Source: Salticus scenicus
Lineage: Eukaryota > Arthropoda > Arachnida > Araneae > Salticidae
Length of the DNA: 64,000 nucleotides
Direction of reading: 5' to 3'
Assembly (NCBI GenBank): GCA_963930645.1
Contig: OZ005652.1
Span: 268,004,006 to 268,068,005 of the forward strand
The notes under the pieces were generated by a model. The model had not been told where the DNA came from and did not search any database. It worked only from the letters and a program-made list of their open reading frames with translations. Both the position numbers and the translations under genes were made by a program. Positions 33,495-47,640 of this stretch are shown one piece after another. Every line of letters starts with the position of its first letter. Position 1 is the stretch's first letter.

Positions 33495-36400
33495 AGAGTC
33501 ATTTTTTCCTTACTTAATTGTAATTACATGCTATCGAAGAAAATCACTCTACAGAAAAAGTGGTGTGAAAAAAAGGTGGATTCTAACAATTCTTCGGAAT
33601 AAATTAGAAATTTTGGCAAATCTGTATTGTGACATAAAATATGGATGCTACATTTACAACGTAGCATTCATAGGAAACATAGGAATCGACTAATCTGCTT
33701 TTCCATGATGGAGTGCAATAATAAAAGATTTCTTTTTTTTTTTTTAAATGATTTTACTTTTTAAGTTTGAAAGATTTTCTAACTGAATTAATGGAATTTA
33801 CGCACACTGCCTTTCCATAAATGATTAGACACTTTTTTTTTTCAGAGGTTCTGTTAAAAGTTTAGAAGATTTCTTGAAGAATTATCCTGAAACATTTGTC
33901 ATGTAAAGAACATGCTGCATCTCATATATTTCATCAAAATTTTGCTGCAAAAGCAAAAATAGGACTAGTAAATAATAATATTAATAATAATAAAAGCTTG
34001 AGATCTCCCTGTGACGATGAGAAAGTGTTTTTGTTCTTATCTCTCTCACCCTTGATTCAATTTAATTAATTTTTATCTTTTAACTTTTAATTTTCCTCAT
34101 ACTACTACATCACATTAAAACGCGTTGTGTTTTTCCCGCAAATTCCCAGGTTCCCTAAATATAAAACTATTTGTGCAATGAATTGCACCCTAGAAAGTTT
34201 TATGTTGCTGTGCAGTTATGATTTTTACTCAATGTAGGTGTAAAGAAATGATTTTTCCAACATTATGGTCTATGGCAGCCTCTGTCTACCTTTAACCATC
34301 ATTAAATTTTACTTTAATCATTACTTCATTGACAGTGACTCTCATAAGACCATTCCACAAATATAATAAACAATAGTAAATAACAAAATAAAATGAAAAA
34401 ACATATTCTGGGCAATTTACCTCCCCCCCCCCCCAAAAAAAAAAAAAAAAAAAAAATAAATAAAATAGAAATTGTAGCCTGTGGTGAGAAAGAGGAACTT
34501 TACCTTTTCATTTACAATGTAAACAAGGCCCTTTTTATCAAATACCCTGACTTAACAAAAATATCTAATTTCCTAATTTACTTTTAACTTTAGCCTTCCT
34601 TTTCTGTCAGACAAATACCTCACCTCACCACAGCCTACTAAAATTGCCCTTAACACATAAAGTAATTATATGAATTTCTCTATTCTTATTTTTGGAACTT
34701 TAACCACTTGTTGTGAGGTGCTGTCTGCAAATTTACATAGACCTTATTGGGGGATGGGTCACTTTAAACCTTCAACACTTTATTTATTTACTTTCTCATA
34801 AACCTACTTATGAACTCAAAACTTCACCAGACAGCAGCTCACATCATCAGGAAATGTATAGCTTATTACTAAATTAAATTTTCATTTTTTGCACATCAAT
34901 CCTCTATAAAAAAAAATATCCTTAAACTAAAGGAAAGAAAAATATATAAATAGTCCAGAAATAAAATTAACTTAAACTTTATTGAAATGTTCCAGGTAAA
35001 TTCAAAGTTAGAGTCAAATAGCTCTACATTCAAATGTTTTATCTCAGACTTATAACAGTATATACTTAGGTTGATGAATTACAAAAACACAAAACAAAAC
35101 AGTGGCCTCCTTGTTGTATAAGTCATTCTTATGGAAACTTGATTCATTAAGTAAAAATAAAATCACTTATGTGTTGCAAGCACATCTGAAGTTATTTAAC
35201 TCATAAATTAAAATCAGTTAGTACCAGTTATAAAAACGACGAGTACACAATATTAATACAATAGAGAAATAAAAATATATTTACCACATGCTTATTCCTC
35301 ATACAGGGATGTCAGGCGAATGACTGGAGTTCCATTTTTCCTCTAGAAATTTCTTTTCTTTAGATAGCTAATATTTGAACCCTACACGTTTCGATACTCT
35401 CTTTACACCTGTGATTTTTCGCTTTTCTCCTGTGAGTGCGTAGATGATGCAAGGGTTTAATTTTATTATAAATTAATTTTATCTAAATGATGACTTTACA
35501 TTTGTGAGGGTGCTTGGAGACTACCTATAAAAAGTTCCTTATTAGCAACCCATTTAATGCGTTTTTCAGACTTATAAATTTCTTCCCAAGCAGGAGTTTT
35601 GAAGACCTTCTGTTCTCATTTTTTATTTTGGTGAGCTGACTCAAACCTATACCACTTTCTCACTCCAAGATCTTAGGGCTTCTCTAAATGCCACTACAGG
35701 ATAAGTTAATTTTCGATGGAAGGTAAACTTGGTCGTCCTTTAAACCTCTCTAGTAGATTTTGAGAAGTCGTTTATTCACCCGCAACGCTCGGCCTTCAAG
35801 GACCTTTATTTTTCTGAAAGAGGGCACACCAAGGACCTTGCCAGGGCTTACGCCCCTACGGGATGACACTTACGGCTACCTCCACTCTCTGCGGCATCAA
35901 ATCTCAGCGTCCTCCAGTCCTCTGAATTTATTTCTTACTCATTTACTAGAAAAGTAAGCTTAAACTGGCAGTTTAGTCCCAAGAAACACAGCTCCGGCAC
36001 TTCACTGAAGGTGACTTGTCAATATCAGCCCGTCTTAACAAACTTAGTCTAACATCACAGAAGGATCAATATTTCTAGAACTATATATAAGCCCATAAGA
36101 AGGAACAGTAAACGGATCTAGGGAGAGCCATAGCAGGGGCTAAAAAGCCCCTGGCCACCGAAACTTCCGAAGCCGTTAACTCATACCATGCACCGCATAT
36201 CCTCTTCCCGCGTCCTCTATCAGCGTGCCTTGTATCCCGCCTCACTTCGAAGCGTCCTTTCTCACCCTTGTTGCCACAAACCAAACTCCTGCCGTAAAGG
36301 TTTATCTATTCATATGAAACACTGTCTCACTTCGTAACTATCTCACTCTAACACTTTCTCTTGGGTTTTTCCTGACACGCGAGGGGGGGAAAAAAAGATC

Positions 36401-36846
36401 TGCACGCCCAAGGTCAGCCTTTGATGCAAATGTTGCTTTGGATGCAAATGTTGCTTTTTTCTTCTCAAATGCAGCAAAGAAAAACCATCTTCTTTTGTAT
36501 TCTTTTTCGCTGACTGAGTAGATTTTATTCTAGGGATTTATTTATTTTTTACATTACTTTATTAAATTATTTTTTTTATTTCCTAAATTAATACAGTTGA
36601 GGAAAACTCCTCAACATCCCTGTCAAAAATAAGGCTTGAAATGCCTTCTGGTTGTAGCATGCGACTATGAAGTTTCTTAAAAAAACTGCAAAAGAAAAAA
36701 AAAATTCTTTTTATTTTAATATGCAGGGTATTAAACACAATGCAATGCCGTTCTAAGGAAACTTGACATATCATATAAAGCATAACATGTTGTTACCAGA
36801 ATATACAAACATTAAATACCTTATGAAATATGAGCATTTTCACTAA
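31833..36846. other. AT-rich intergenic DNA with microsatellites, no gene seen
   Basis: A (TA)n run lies at about 33019-33095 and poly-T at 33466-33491. The segment at 33420-33600 (GTGGTGTGAAAAAAAGG, TTCTAACAATTCTTCGG) shares its core with 55565-55610 and is a dispersed repeat. A poly-C/poly-A tract lies at 34423-34456. From about 35740 to 36400 the sequence is clearly less AT-rich and contains short open frames on both strands, but no similarity was recognised. Confidence 0.5.
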
Positions 36847-37256
36847 CAAGAAACATTCAAAAGGGGTCGTCTTCAAAAAATATTGAAAAAAATATTTATG
36901 ATTCTACTCTTCATAAAACACCAGAAAGGGAGAAAATTATCGTCTGAAATTAATTACAGCAACCACTAACAATTATCAACATTAAGCGTATTTGACGATT
37001 TAACACTTAGGCGATTGATTCTGAGTACATGGCGGAGAAGTAAAACACGGTTCTGTTCGCACCCGGCGACCTCGGTGCTAGCGAACTTATCGCTTGCGCT
37101 AAATCGCCAAAAATGCTTAATTTTGATAATTTTTTGCGGTCGCTGTAATTCTTTTCAGCCGATAATTTTTTCACTTTCTGGTGTTTTATGAAGAGTAGAA
37201 TCACATATATTTTTTTCAATATTATTTGAAGACGACACCTTTTGAATGTTTCCTTG
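36847..37256. mobile_element. 410-bp inverted-repeat MITE with TAA duplication
   Basis: The arms CAAGAAACATTCAAAAGGGG... (from 36847) and ...CCTTTTGAATGTTTCCTTG (to 37256) pair over about 170 bp, including TGATTCTACTCTTCATAAAA and AACACCAGAAAG. TAA flanks both sides (36844-36846, 37257-37259). A 3-bp TAA duplication fits PIF/Harbinger-type MITEs, but with so few bases this is tentative. The centre is GC-richer (GCACCCGGCGACCTCGGTGC). Confidence 0.7.
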
Positions 37257-37259
37257 TAA

Positions 37260-39425
37260 TTTTTAACTGCATATGCACAAGATTTATCGTATTTCATTTG
37301 TCTAATTTATTAGCCAAATATTGAGCTACTTATGTTAAAACCCCAAGGAAATGTCGTGAAAATCCAAAAAGTTATTGTAGGAAGAATCAACTGAATATCA
37401 GTTCTTCTATAACAAAAAGAAGATGTTAGGGCGTTTTATTAATAATTATTTACAATCAACGAATACTATGTTACCAATGATTAAATCAAAACAAAATTTG
37501 GGCAAAACCCCTTATACTTTTGTTTCCCATCATTTTTGGGAAAAGAGTAAATCCAGTCGACCATTTTCGCCAAATCGAAATCGTAGCAAAATGCAGTATA
37601 TAAAGCCCATAATTAAATCTAAATGACATTTAATTGTTAAATTTGATTATTTTTATTAAGAGAATAGTTTAAATGTAAGAGAACAAGTTATTACAGATAT
37701 ACCTTTATATTAATTTTGACGGTGAAATAAAATTATGTATTAGAATATTTGATTAAATCATATTAATATTAAAAATGTAAATAATAAAAATGTAAATGTA
37801 ATAAGGAAATCAAATAAAATATTAAAAATGGAAAGTATATAAACCACTACAAACTTAGTTGTATCATAGGATTCTAACTGTAATTATGTCATCGCGTAGT
37901 AATTGTATACTATGCATGAAATGATAGAGCGAAGCGTATAACACATAAGTACCGAAATAATTTATGTTTTAGAATAAGCAAAATAGAGGCAATAATACTA
38001 TTTTACATTAAAGTAAAAAATTACCATACATGCTGAAATAGTAATAATTTACTAATTATGAGCCCCCTCCCCCCATTCTTTTTCTTTTTCTTTTTTTCTT
38101 TTCTTTATTTCTTTTCTTTTTTTTTTTTTTGTTGGGCATAAAAAACTTAAAACTTAATCTTTTTTTTTTTTTTTTCATGCAAAATATTATACAAACACGG
38201 TTTCTTAATTATCTGTATTCTTAAAATATCAAAGCATAAAAAAAAAAAAAAAAAAAAAAATCATGAATATCTTGACATATCAAATGTCAACGATTTCAAT
38301 ATCATAATAATAACTTTCAAAAGTTTTATAATATTTCTTCTAAGGTGACATTTTCATGACACAATTACGACCTCAAATTTTCTTTAATCTTTGAAATCCC
38401 CACCCCCCTCTTCCCTTCTTTTTATTCTTCTTTGCATTTATTCAGTTTTAATAACCAGTAACGTAGTACACATTTTTAAAATACCATTCAAATCAATCTG
38501 ACGGAGAAGCCGAGGGAATTTCGCCGATGATAATGTAATATCGATCTTTATGCCACAGCATATTGCTGGCTAATTTATCACAGAACATAGTCTAAACATG
38601 CCTCAAAGGGATTAAAGGATTGCATATGTCACGCATACGTGCAGCAATCCCAATCGATCCCACGTCGAAACATGATCAAAATTGATTGAAATCTAAATCG
38701 GCAATTCCACTTTAATCCACTTTTGTGTTCATAATGGCATCTCACAAGATCAAACTTCTTTTCTGAAATAATGCAATCACGGTTCTAGAATTACTCTAGA
38801 ACAGACTGAAAATCCTCTAGATGGCCCCATTACATAAATGAAACTATCCCTCCCCGCACACTTCTTTTTCTTCCTTTTTTACCGTTTCCGGGATAATTTT
38901 AAAGTTAAGAAGTCTTTCATCACGAAGTACTCGGAATGATAGATAATGAAATCATTCGTAAAAAATAGTGCAGTTTATATTTAATGTCTCCCAGCTTTTT
39001 GTTCTTGGTTCTAATGCATTTAGCTTGAAAATGAATGTGATAAATGTGTCTTTAAGGTAACCTATGCTCTATGTTCTTTTAAGCGATGAAACGTCTTGGG
39101 AGATTTTTAAAGTTCTTACAAGAAGAAAGAAAGAAAAAAACTTTTCTGTAGTTTTTTCTCTCTCCCTTTTTTTAAGTGTTGTAAGAAATGTCTTCAAAAC
39201 TTTTAAAATGAAATATCGATATCAGTGAAATTCAATGGTGTGGCTTGAGTGTCTTTTTTTTTTTTTATGATTTTTCCAACAATGCGGACTAAATCGTTTT
39301 TTTTTTTTTTTAACTTAAAGACGAAAGCAGGTTTACTAGAAATATTTTTTGACATAAAAAATAACACAAAAAATAAATATATTTAGTTCTACGCCTACAT
39401 ATATAACCGCATGTATTTTTTTCAC

Positions 39426-39461
<36 letters not shown>

Positions 39462-41250
39462 CTTAGTAGAAAGGTTAAAATTTTATTCTGTGAAATATTA
39501 TCGGGAGTCAAATGTTTTTGAAAGGTTCTTAGAAAAAGCTTAAATTTAGCTTTAGTTTAAAAATCTTAAAAAAAAAAAAAAAACTTAAATCCAAGAAACG
39601 ATAAGTTTTTCTTTTCATACATATATTAGAATTTATATATTTATACACATTATTTAAATATTTGATATTGCAGAATAATCAGAAAACATAAAAAGTACAC
39701 AGATATATTTCTAGAATTGAGAATATATTTTCTAGCTTACTCATATATATACATTTTTTCTAATTTAAAATGAGAATATGAGTGAAAATGCTCGGTCGCG
39801 GTATAAAAATCTAGGACGATACGATCTGCTTATTATTATTATAGTTATTAACTATCTGTTGTGCCCGTTCTTCTCACGAGAATTTAATTATTATTCACAG
39901 TATGTTATAAAAAAATATTTATCTTAGTTAAAGCTTACTAATAATAATATGATGATAAAGATATAGAATAAGTTACACTGCTCTGCAAAAAAAAAAAAAA
40001 AAAAAATTGTGTTCTTTTAAAATGCTTTAAACGTTTTCTCATTTGGGTGTGTGTGTATATATGTATAATATTTCATCTCAACAATACGTAGAAACCAAGA
40101 AACTTGATAAAAATTATTAAATGAACAACCCAAGCAACGGTGATTACATATTGAGTAATGCATAATTCTGTAACAAAATGATGATGAAAAAAGAAAAAAA
40201 AACATGTAAAAATAACTGTAAAAATTTCAAAAAGCAGCCATAACGTCCTCAGGGGTTTAGCTGTAAGGTAATAAAAATGACATTTTCTGTGAAGGTGAAT
40301 GCTTTTAGCCAAAAGCACCTAAAAAATGTTGAGATTTTTTTTTTATAAAACTGAAAATTATTACAAATATGCAAATTGTAAGATGAAAAATATATTTACC
40401 TTACTAAAGCATGCGCATTCAAACTCAAAAATATGAATTAAGAGTAAAGTTGAGATGTAAAACTAACAGTATTTTAACGATAAAAATGATTAAATGAAAG
40501 TAAAAATCAATTGAAGTAATTTTTAAGAAGCAATAAATAACTTTACTCTTATTTGTGCAGACTGAAATACATAATGGCACATGGAAAAAAGCACAAGACT
40601 TACGGTGATTACAATTTCTTTCAAAAATAGTATTCAACAATCCACTCAAACAAACAATCCAAACAACAAGGTTATGACATAGTTAAAGTTCTCAAACAGT
40701 ATGATTCTTAAATAATTTTTTCGCCTTCCGAAGACCACTATTTCTCAGTTAAAAGGTCCTATAGCTACGCAAAAATTTTTGGGATATTTATGGTATTTCC
40801 TCCCGTGTGCTTTATCATATATTGATCAAACTAAACTCAGCCTAACGCAATTCCATTTAAAAGAACATGTCAGTTTCGTCCGGAAACAAGAAACAACAGA
40901 TCGGCCCTTTCTAAACATTGCTGGGAGAAAAAAGCAAATTAAATTTGATACACCTAATATAATTTTCAGATTCAAATTTACACTTGAACTCGATTTCCTT
41001 GAAGCTTTTTACAATTATAAGAATCTTTAAAATATCGTTAACTGTTATTTCTCTGCACCCCCCTTTGACCGATTGTAGGAAATTTTTGCAATCAATTTTC
41101 TCTTTTGCAATCAAACTACTCTTTCTCAATTTCCTATTGGCTAATCCTCTACATTCAGCCTAATTCTACTGGATGATTAAACATTTGTAAAACCCAATTC
41201 TTTTCTTATATATAAGATTCAACTCCTAATACTGAAAAAAAAAAAAAAAA
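37260..41250. other. AT-rich intergenic DNA, no gene seen
   Basis: Contains many homopolymer tracts (38105-38130, 38161-38176, 38240-38260, 39429-39458, 39987-40006). AATTTAATTATTATTCACAG followed by TATGTTATAA at about 39880-39910 recurs at 61576-61606, marking a dispersed repeat. No coding similarity was recognised. Confidence 0.5.
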
Positions 41251-41260
41251 AAAAAATGAA

Positions 41261-42780
41261 ATGCAAGAGCAGCGATTTTTTTCATTCAATGATTTGAAAG
41301 AATTAGATCTGCTCATAGAATCGAAAGTTCCTGATGCCGAATTCGAAAATGAAGTAACTATGCCAGAAGAAATGCAGGAAAAAACTATTCGTTATAAATG
41401 TAAAATTATGAGCTGCAAAAACTCGTTTTCAACCTCTGATGTTAGCGCTAATGGCGCAGAGAAAGAAACAATTAAGAGTGGGCCATTGGCTAAAACCGAA
41501 GTAAATAATTGTTTTCATGATCACCCTTCAATGATTAAATTTCCAAAATTAGCTATTCCAAATAATATCGAGCCTTGTTCATGACTAGAATTTTGGTACC
41601 AATACAAAACTTGTATTCACAGAAACAAATTATTATTTGATATGGAAAAGTATTTATATTTGAAGCAGCTACTTGGTGGAAACGCTGCTAATGCCTTAGC
41701 AGGCCTATGTATTGAAACTTATAATTATATGGCAGCTATAAAATTACTTGAAAATCGTTTCGATAGGAAAGACTTAATGATAAACGCACCTACGATAAAA
41801 TTATTATCTATGGAACAAATAAAGCATATTAATAATGTAACTGTTCCGAGAAAGATATATGAGTGTAAAACCCAAATTCGTCATTTTAAAACCTTAAACG
41901 TAGTATCTGGGATATATGATCAGTTATGGCCTGTTTTAATTAAAAAATTTCCTAGAATATAATGGAATGGGTAAAACAAAAGATTTTTTATTATGTTAAT
42001 GAACTTATAGGTTGTATTCGTATAGAGAAAGAAAGTCGAGAAATACCCAGTATGCTTTCAAATAATTCTAAATTTAAATAGCATGTGAATTTTTATGATT
42101 CTGAAAAAAGGAATTTCAAGCGGAATATTCCAACACCAATCATATTGCTTTCGAATGTAAAGAACAGTTCCATATTTTGCTCTAAGCTTCACAAAAGTAC
42201 TAATAGAACTGAATTAGAAAGCGTACAAAAAGACACTATCGGAAGATTTATGAGTAAAATGTTTGAAAAAAAAAAAAAAATCATAAAAGTAATCGATGTT
42301 GGTCGAAAATTAAAAATTGTCTAATTTGTAGTTCAAAACACTGTGCTGCCTGCTCTGGAATAAATCTTAAACGGGGAAAGGAAATTAATTCTAACCCCAA
42401 TGCTGAGGCTACTGTAGCAACTTCAAATATAAATAATTCAAATAATTCTAAAACTTTAATTCTTCAGATATGTTCCACTTTAATCAATGAAAACAGAAAT
42501 TTAAATTAGAATTTTAACGGACAGTACATCTCAAAGATCCTTCATAAATTCTAGAGTTGTAAAGGATTTAAAACTTCGATTACGAGAAAGGAAAAATTAA
42601 TTGTTTATTCATTTGGCTCCCGACAGTCCAGTGAAAAATTATTTGATGTAGCCTTTGTCGAGCTTATAAGTAAAAAGGAGCCAAAGAAGAGCATAGAAAT
42701 TGAAGCCATAGTAACCGATTGCATGACAGGTATTCGGTTAAGTGCTTCCAGGAAACAGATCTTTCATACTTTGAAATAAG
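41261..42780 (+). pseudogene. BEL/Pao-like retrotransposon remnant (gag and protease)
   Basis: A frame from 41585 to 41962 reads EFWYQYKTCIHRN, then KYLYLKQLLGGNAANALAGL and NRFDRKDLMINAPTIKLL. This is the DUF1759-type gag region of BEL/Pao elements. Further on are a Cys-rich stretch at about 42315-42360 (CLICSSKHCAAC), like the gag zinc knuckle, and ILTDSTSQRSFI at about 42511-42546. The latter resembles the retropepsin-like (DUF1758) region with its active-site motif altered. Stops at 41582-41584, 41960-41962 and near 42079 and several frame changes make it a pseudogene. The frame at 41261-41584 is probably its degraded N-terminal part. Possible pol traces up to about 43400 are too weak to call. 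No LTR was identified. Confidence 0.7.
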
Positions 42781-43819
42781 AAACACTCGAATTAGCAGAT
42801 TCTTAAACTGATAAGTTTATTAATAGGTGCAAGTTACTTTTTGTTAATAAATAATGGTGAGATAGTTAAATTAAATTATCACATATAAATAATAAAATCA
42901 TTATCTGGCTGGTGCATACAATGAAAATTAGAGAAGTTAGAAAATAAAGTAGCTGACTGCACCGTGATTATTTTAAATGTATTGTATAGTAAGTCATCCT
43001 GCGAAAATTCTAAATTAACAAACCATTTATTTATTTTTATTACTATAATTTCTTTTTTAAATTGGAATCATTAGGAATAGTAGATTATAAAAAGAATTTA
43101 TCTACATTTGATGCTGATTTAAATAATGAATATGAAACATATTTAAGTGTAAACGGGAAATAACAAACCTCACTTTTATGGGAATCAGAGGAAATGATTT
43201 GCGGGAGGCAGTTACAACTGAGGTATTGCAGTAAACTTATTAATCAAGCCTATTTAATACATAACAAAAGGTGCAAATTTAGATAAATTATTGAATAAGG
43301 AGAAGTAGTGGTCCGATTTTTTAAAATAACTAGAGGATAAATGGAACCTTCAAAATTAATACTTGAAAAAATAGTTGAGAAACATGAAGAAGTCTTAATT
43401 ACGCAGAGTATCTGATAAAAAAAAGGAAGGGGGTGGGGGGTAGATTTTAATGATAAAAGATGGTAGAGAAGACCTTAGCTATTAACAAAAGCTTTTATAG
43501 AAATTTTAATATTAAAAAATTAATACTTTAAGGCCTTAGGGATTATATTGAGTTTAAATTATTTTGTGTCTCTGGATATAAAGTATAGTAGTTTTAGTGA
43601 AAGCAATTAACAAGGAAGTGATAGCAAGTAACCTAAAATAAAGTATAAAATGAAAATACACAATTTACCTAGCACAGTAGTAGCTAAATAAAAAAAATTA
43701 TAGGTAAAAATATATCATCAGATATATTTAACTTTTTATTAATAGCTAGTGACTTTTAGATAACATGCCTGTAACAGTTTTTCTCTTAGATTTGTTTTAC
43801 AGACATTTTTGACAGTTAT

Positions 43820-44240
43820 AACAAAATTCTGTCGATATTTTAGATTAAAAAAATCAACCGGATAAAATTTATTGCTATGTATCTGCATAATAATACTACA
43901 AACAGCTTTTCTACTCGCATCCGTCGCTACATAAATAGATTCATTAGGATCAACAGTTTTTTAAATTTGGTTTGCTGAAAATCATTTCTTGCAATCTGTC
44001 AAATGCTTATTGACACTGCTGTAACCAGATAAACTGAACATTTTCCTTATTAACCTAATAATAGGTACTCCAATTTCAGCAAAGTAGAGATGCCTGAAAT
44101 AATTTAACATTCCAGTGTAAGTTTGTATCTGCTTAGCATTTTTTGAAATAGGAAATTTGGAAACTTTAACCACTCTATCTTTCCATAATTGAGCGGACAC
44201 ATTCGATTTCAGACGTTTTTCCAAATATCTCAAAAAATAT
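43820..44240 (-). pseudogene. Ty3/gypsy pol fragment (RT connection and RNase H start)
   Basis: The minus frame 44233-43982 contains VSKFPISKNAKQIQTYTGML NYFRHL, matching the segment after reverse transcriptase in Ty3/gypsy elements (usually ...LRSFLGLVNYYRRF). Continuing in the same frame past TGA (43979-43981) and a TAA are VDPNESIYVATDASRKAV and YPVDFF, the start of RNase H with its first Asp. It is truncated on both sides and lies opposite in strand to the neighbouring BEL/Pao remnant, so the two are separate insertions. Confidence 0.75.
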
Positions 44241-45240
44241 TAAACGAATCCTCTTCAAACTTTAGGAGTGTAAAGAACATATTATACCTCATATATTTTA
44301 AGTTAGGAGTAAGTTAATACGCATGGAATAGACCATTATACTTATTTTCAAATAAATTGTTAAATATTATTTACCATTCTGTATATGAGATAATTTTTTT
44401 AAAAAGCAGTTTAATCTTCTAAGCTGTCACACAATTTTTTTCTTGTTATTTATAGAGCTAAAAAAAAGTGCACAAAAAAAATAGTTAATGGGGCATTATT
44501 TACATTTATAGGTTATAAAACATTTGATCCGAGAACTTTGTTGTAATTAAAATACAGTCATTTTCAAATATTGCTAATTTAAAATACTAAGTCAATAGAT
44601 AGTTATGAAAGAAACATTTTAATCCATAATTTTCTGTTTCGAAATTGATAATTTTTAGTGTAAACAGTATCTTAATAGTAGTTTAGCGAATAATTTAGTA
44701 ATTGTCTCATTATGATATACAATACATTTATGGGAAAATGTAAGTAATGAGGAATAAAAGGGATTGAATAGCAATAAGCATTCCAAGATTGCATTCCCTT
44801 TTTGCCAGGAATGATCAAATACATCGATATATTGCCCACAATTCCGAACTATTCTAAGATCTTATCTGATCTTATACTGGACAGGCATAGGTTCCATCTT
44901 TTCATCCTCGCAGGAATGATATAAGAGGAGATGTCATGTCCAAAAAAATATGAAGCCAAAATCGAAACTTCAGAAACTATTAAGAAAAGCATTGTTCTGC
45001 ATTGTTAGTGTGAAATGATATAATATAGGATCATTCAAGTCGATAGTCATTGTAATATAGGTTTCAAAGCTGTCATATAAATGTCAAATAAATAAAATAA
45101 CATAGTACTAGCAAATGTATCGGTAGACTCAATATGGCTCCTGCAGTAGCCTTGGCTGCTATTACGGAAGCCATCTTGAGTAGACAACAGTTAACTTCAT
45201 TTGTCCTGCGTGCTGATACACCGTATGCCAACTCCCTTTA
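44241..45240. other. AT-rich intergenic DNA, no gene seen
   Basis: No recognisable coding, RNA or transposon feature was found. Confidence 0.5.
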
Positions 45241-45261
45241 ACACATTCCAACAAAGTTAGA

Positions 45262-47640
45262 AATAGTTAATGACTTCGGTTTGTCTGTCTCTCCGTCTGC
45301 CTGTCCGCGCTCTAGCTCCTGTCAATATTTATGGAATTTCTTGAAACTGATATATGTTATTAAAGTTTACTATCGGATGTTCCCTATTGAAAATAGTGTG
45401 AATACCTCTACTGGTTTGTGTACAGGGACACACGAAAGTATTCCAAAGCATTGTGTTCTATGAGAGGTACTTCTATAAACTATATTTTACTATCTTTACT
45501 ATACACAAATCTTAATGAAATTGAAATAAGTTATTCAAGTTCACTATCAGATGTTTCACATATAAAATGGAGTAAATATCACCTCTGGTTTGTGTACAGG
45601 GATACTCAAAAGTATTCAAAAGTATTGTGTTCTATAAAAGGTATTTATATAAACCATATTTTAATACCTTTACTGTAAGCAAATCTTAATGAAACTGAAA
45701 TGTGTTATACAAGTCCACTATCGGATGTTTCATATATAAAATGGTATAAATACACCACTGGTTTGCGTACAGGGACACTCGAAAGTATTTCAAAGCATTG
45801 CGTTCTACGAAAAGTTTTTCTATAAACCAAGTTTTAAAAATTTTACTTTGCACAAAGCTTAATGAAATTGAAATATGTTATTCATATGCACAAAAAACGC
45901 TTTCTATAGAATACAGTATGATCAACATTAGATTTACAGGGCCACACATAATTTTTCACTTAAGAGCTATTATTAAACATTTGCTGGAATTGTATTTCCG
46001 TTTACATTAAGCGTTTTTGACACTTTCTAACAATTTTTAAGTGATTTCAATTTATATCTGTTCGTCTATCCATCTCTCTGTCTGTCCGCGCTTTAACTCC
46101 CGTAAATATTTATAGAGTGTCTTGAAACTGATATATGTTATTCAAGTTCACTATCGAATGTTCTTTATTGAAAATGGAATGAATACCTCTACTGGTTTGT
46201 GTATAGGGACACCCGAAAGTATTCCAATGCATTGTGTTCTATGAGAAGTATTTCTATATATTTTAGTTCCTTTACTGTACATAAATCTTAATGAAATTGA
46301 AATATGTTATTCAAGTTCACTATAGGATGTTTCCTATGTAATATGGAGTAAATGCTATCACTAGTATGTGTATAGGGACACTCGAAAGTTTATTCCAAAG
46401 CGTTGCGTTCTATGAGAGGTATTTCTACAAAACAGATTTTAATAACTTTACTTTGCACAAAGCTTAATGAAATTGAAACATGCTATTCATATGCACAAAA
46501 AACTGCTTTCTATAGAATATAGTATGATTAGTATTAGATTTACAGGGCGACACAAAAATATTCAGTTACATTAAGAGCTATTAATGAAAATTTGCTGGAA
46601 TTGCACTTTTATTTACATTCAGCATTTTTGACAATTTTTAAGTGTGAATATGATTTCAATTTGTGTATCTGTCTGTCAGTTTGTCTATCCATCTGTCTGT
46701 CTGTCCGCGCTCTAACTCCCGAAAATATTTATGGAATATTTTGAAACTGATATATGTTATTCAAGTTCACTATCAGATGTTCCCTATTGAAAATGGAGTT
46801 TATACCTGAAAGATTCCAAGTGAAAGTATTCCAAGGCATTGTGTTCTATGAGAGGTATTTCTATAAAACGTATTTTCATACCTTTACTGTAGACATATCT
46901 TAATGAAATTGAAATATGTTATTCAAGTTCACTATCGGACGTTCCCTATTGAAAATGGAGTTTATACCTCCACTGGTTTGTGAACAGAGACACCCGAAAG
47001 TATTTCAAAGCATTATGTTCTATGAAAGGTATTTCTATAAACCATATTTTCATATCTTTATTGTAGACATATTTTAATGAAATTGAAATTTGTTACTCAT
47101 ATGTACAAAAGACTGCTTTCTATGAAATATTGTATGATTAGTATTTGTTTTACTGGGGTACATAAAAATATTCAGTTACATTAAAAGCTATTAATAAAAA
47201 TTTACTGGAATTGCATTTTCGGTTACATTAATCGTTTTTTAATACTTTCTAACAATTTTTAAGTGTGAATATGATTTTAATTTGTTTACCTGTCTGTCCG
47301 ATTGTTTATCTTTCTATCTGTCTGTCTCCCGTTCCCAGTGTCTGTAAATACTTTCAAAAAAAAAAAAAAAAAAAAAATGACATGTATTGTTAATATTCTA
47401 AAATAATGTTTTGTATGGAATATGATATGATTAACATTCAGATTTACAGGGCTACACTAAAATATTCAGATACATCGATGTTTGCAATTATCATCTAACG
47501 GTTGGATTTTATTTTGCGTTTAGCCATTTTAACACTTTAACACTTTCGAACAATGTCTGAGAGTGGTTTAAAATTCAATTTGTCAATCTGTATGCTTTTC
47601 AGTCCTTCTGTCTGTCTGATGTATGATAGCGTAGGCAAAG
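45262..47640. repeat. complex tandem repeat with higher-order structure
   Basis: CTGTCTGTCCGCGCTCTAAC-type segments occur at about 45290, 46075 and 46690, with a weaker one at 47320. Between them a shorter unit recurs: TTCAAGTTCACTATCGGATG, ACTGGTTTGTGTACAGGGAC, GAAAGTATTCCAAAGCATTG, TTCTATGAGAGGTATTTCTA. The short unit is about 185-200 bp and the larger block about 600-800 bp. Open frames in it (45418-45678 and others) are repeat artefacts. Confidence 0.75.

Noticed and set aside
35760..36284. Two short frames in a less AT-rich region
   Set aside because: No similarity recognised, opposite strands, no splice or promoter support. The region was noted only as compositionally different.
42950..43420. 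Possible BEL/Pao reverse transcriptase start
   Set aside because: A few residues resemble the family, but several stops and no core RT motif were seen.
45418..45678. 86-codon frame in the tandem repeat
   Set aside because: The repeated unit produces the frame; neighbouring units are interrupted.
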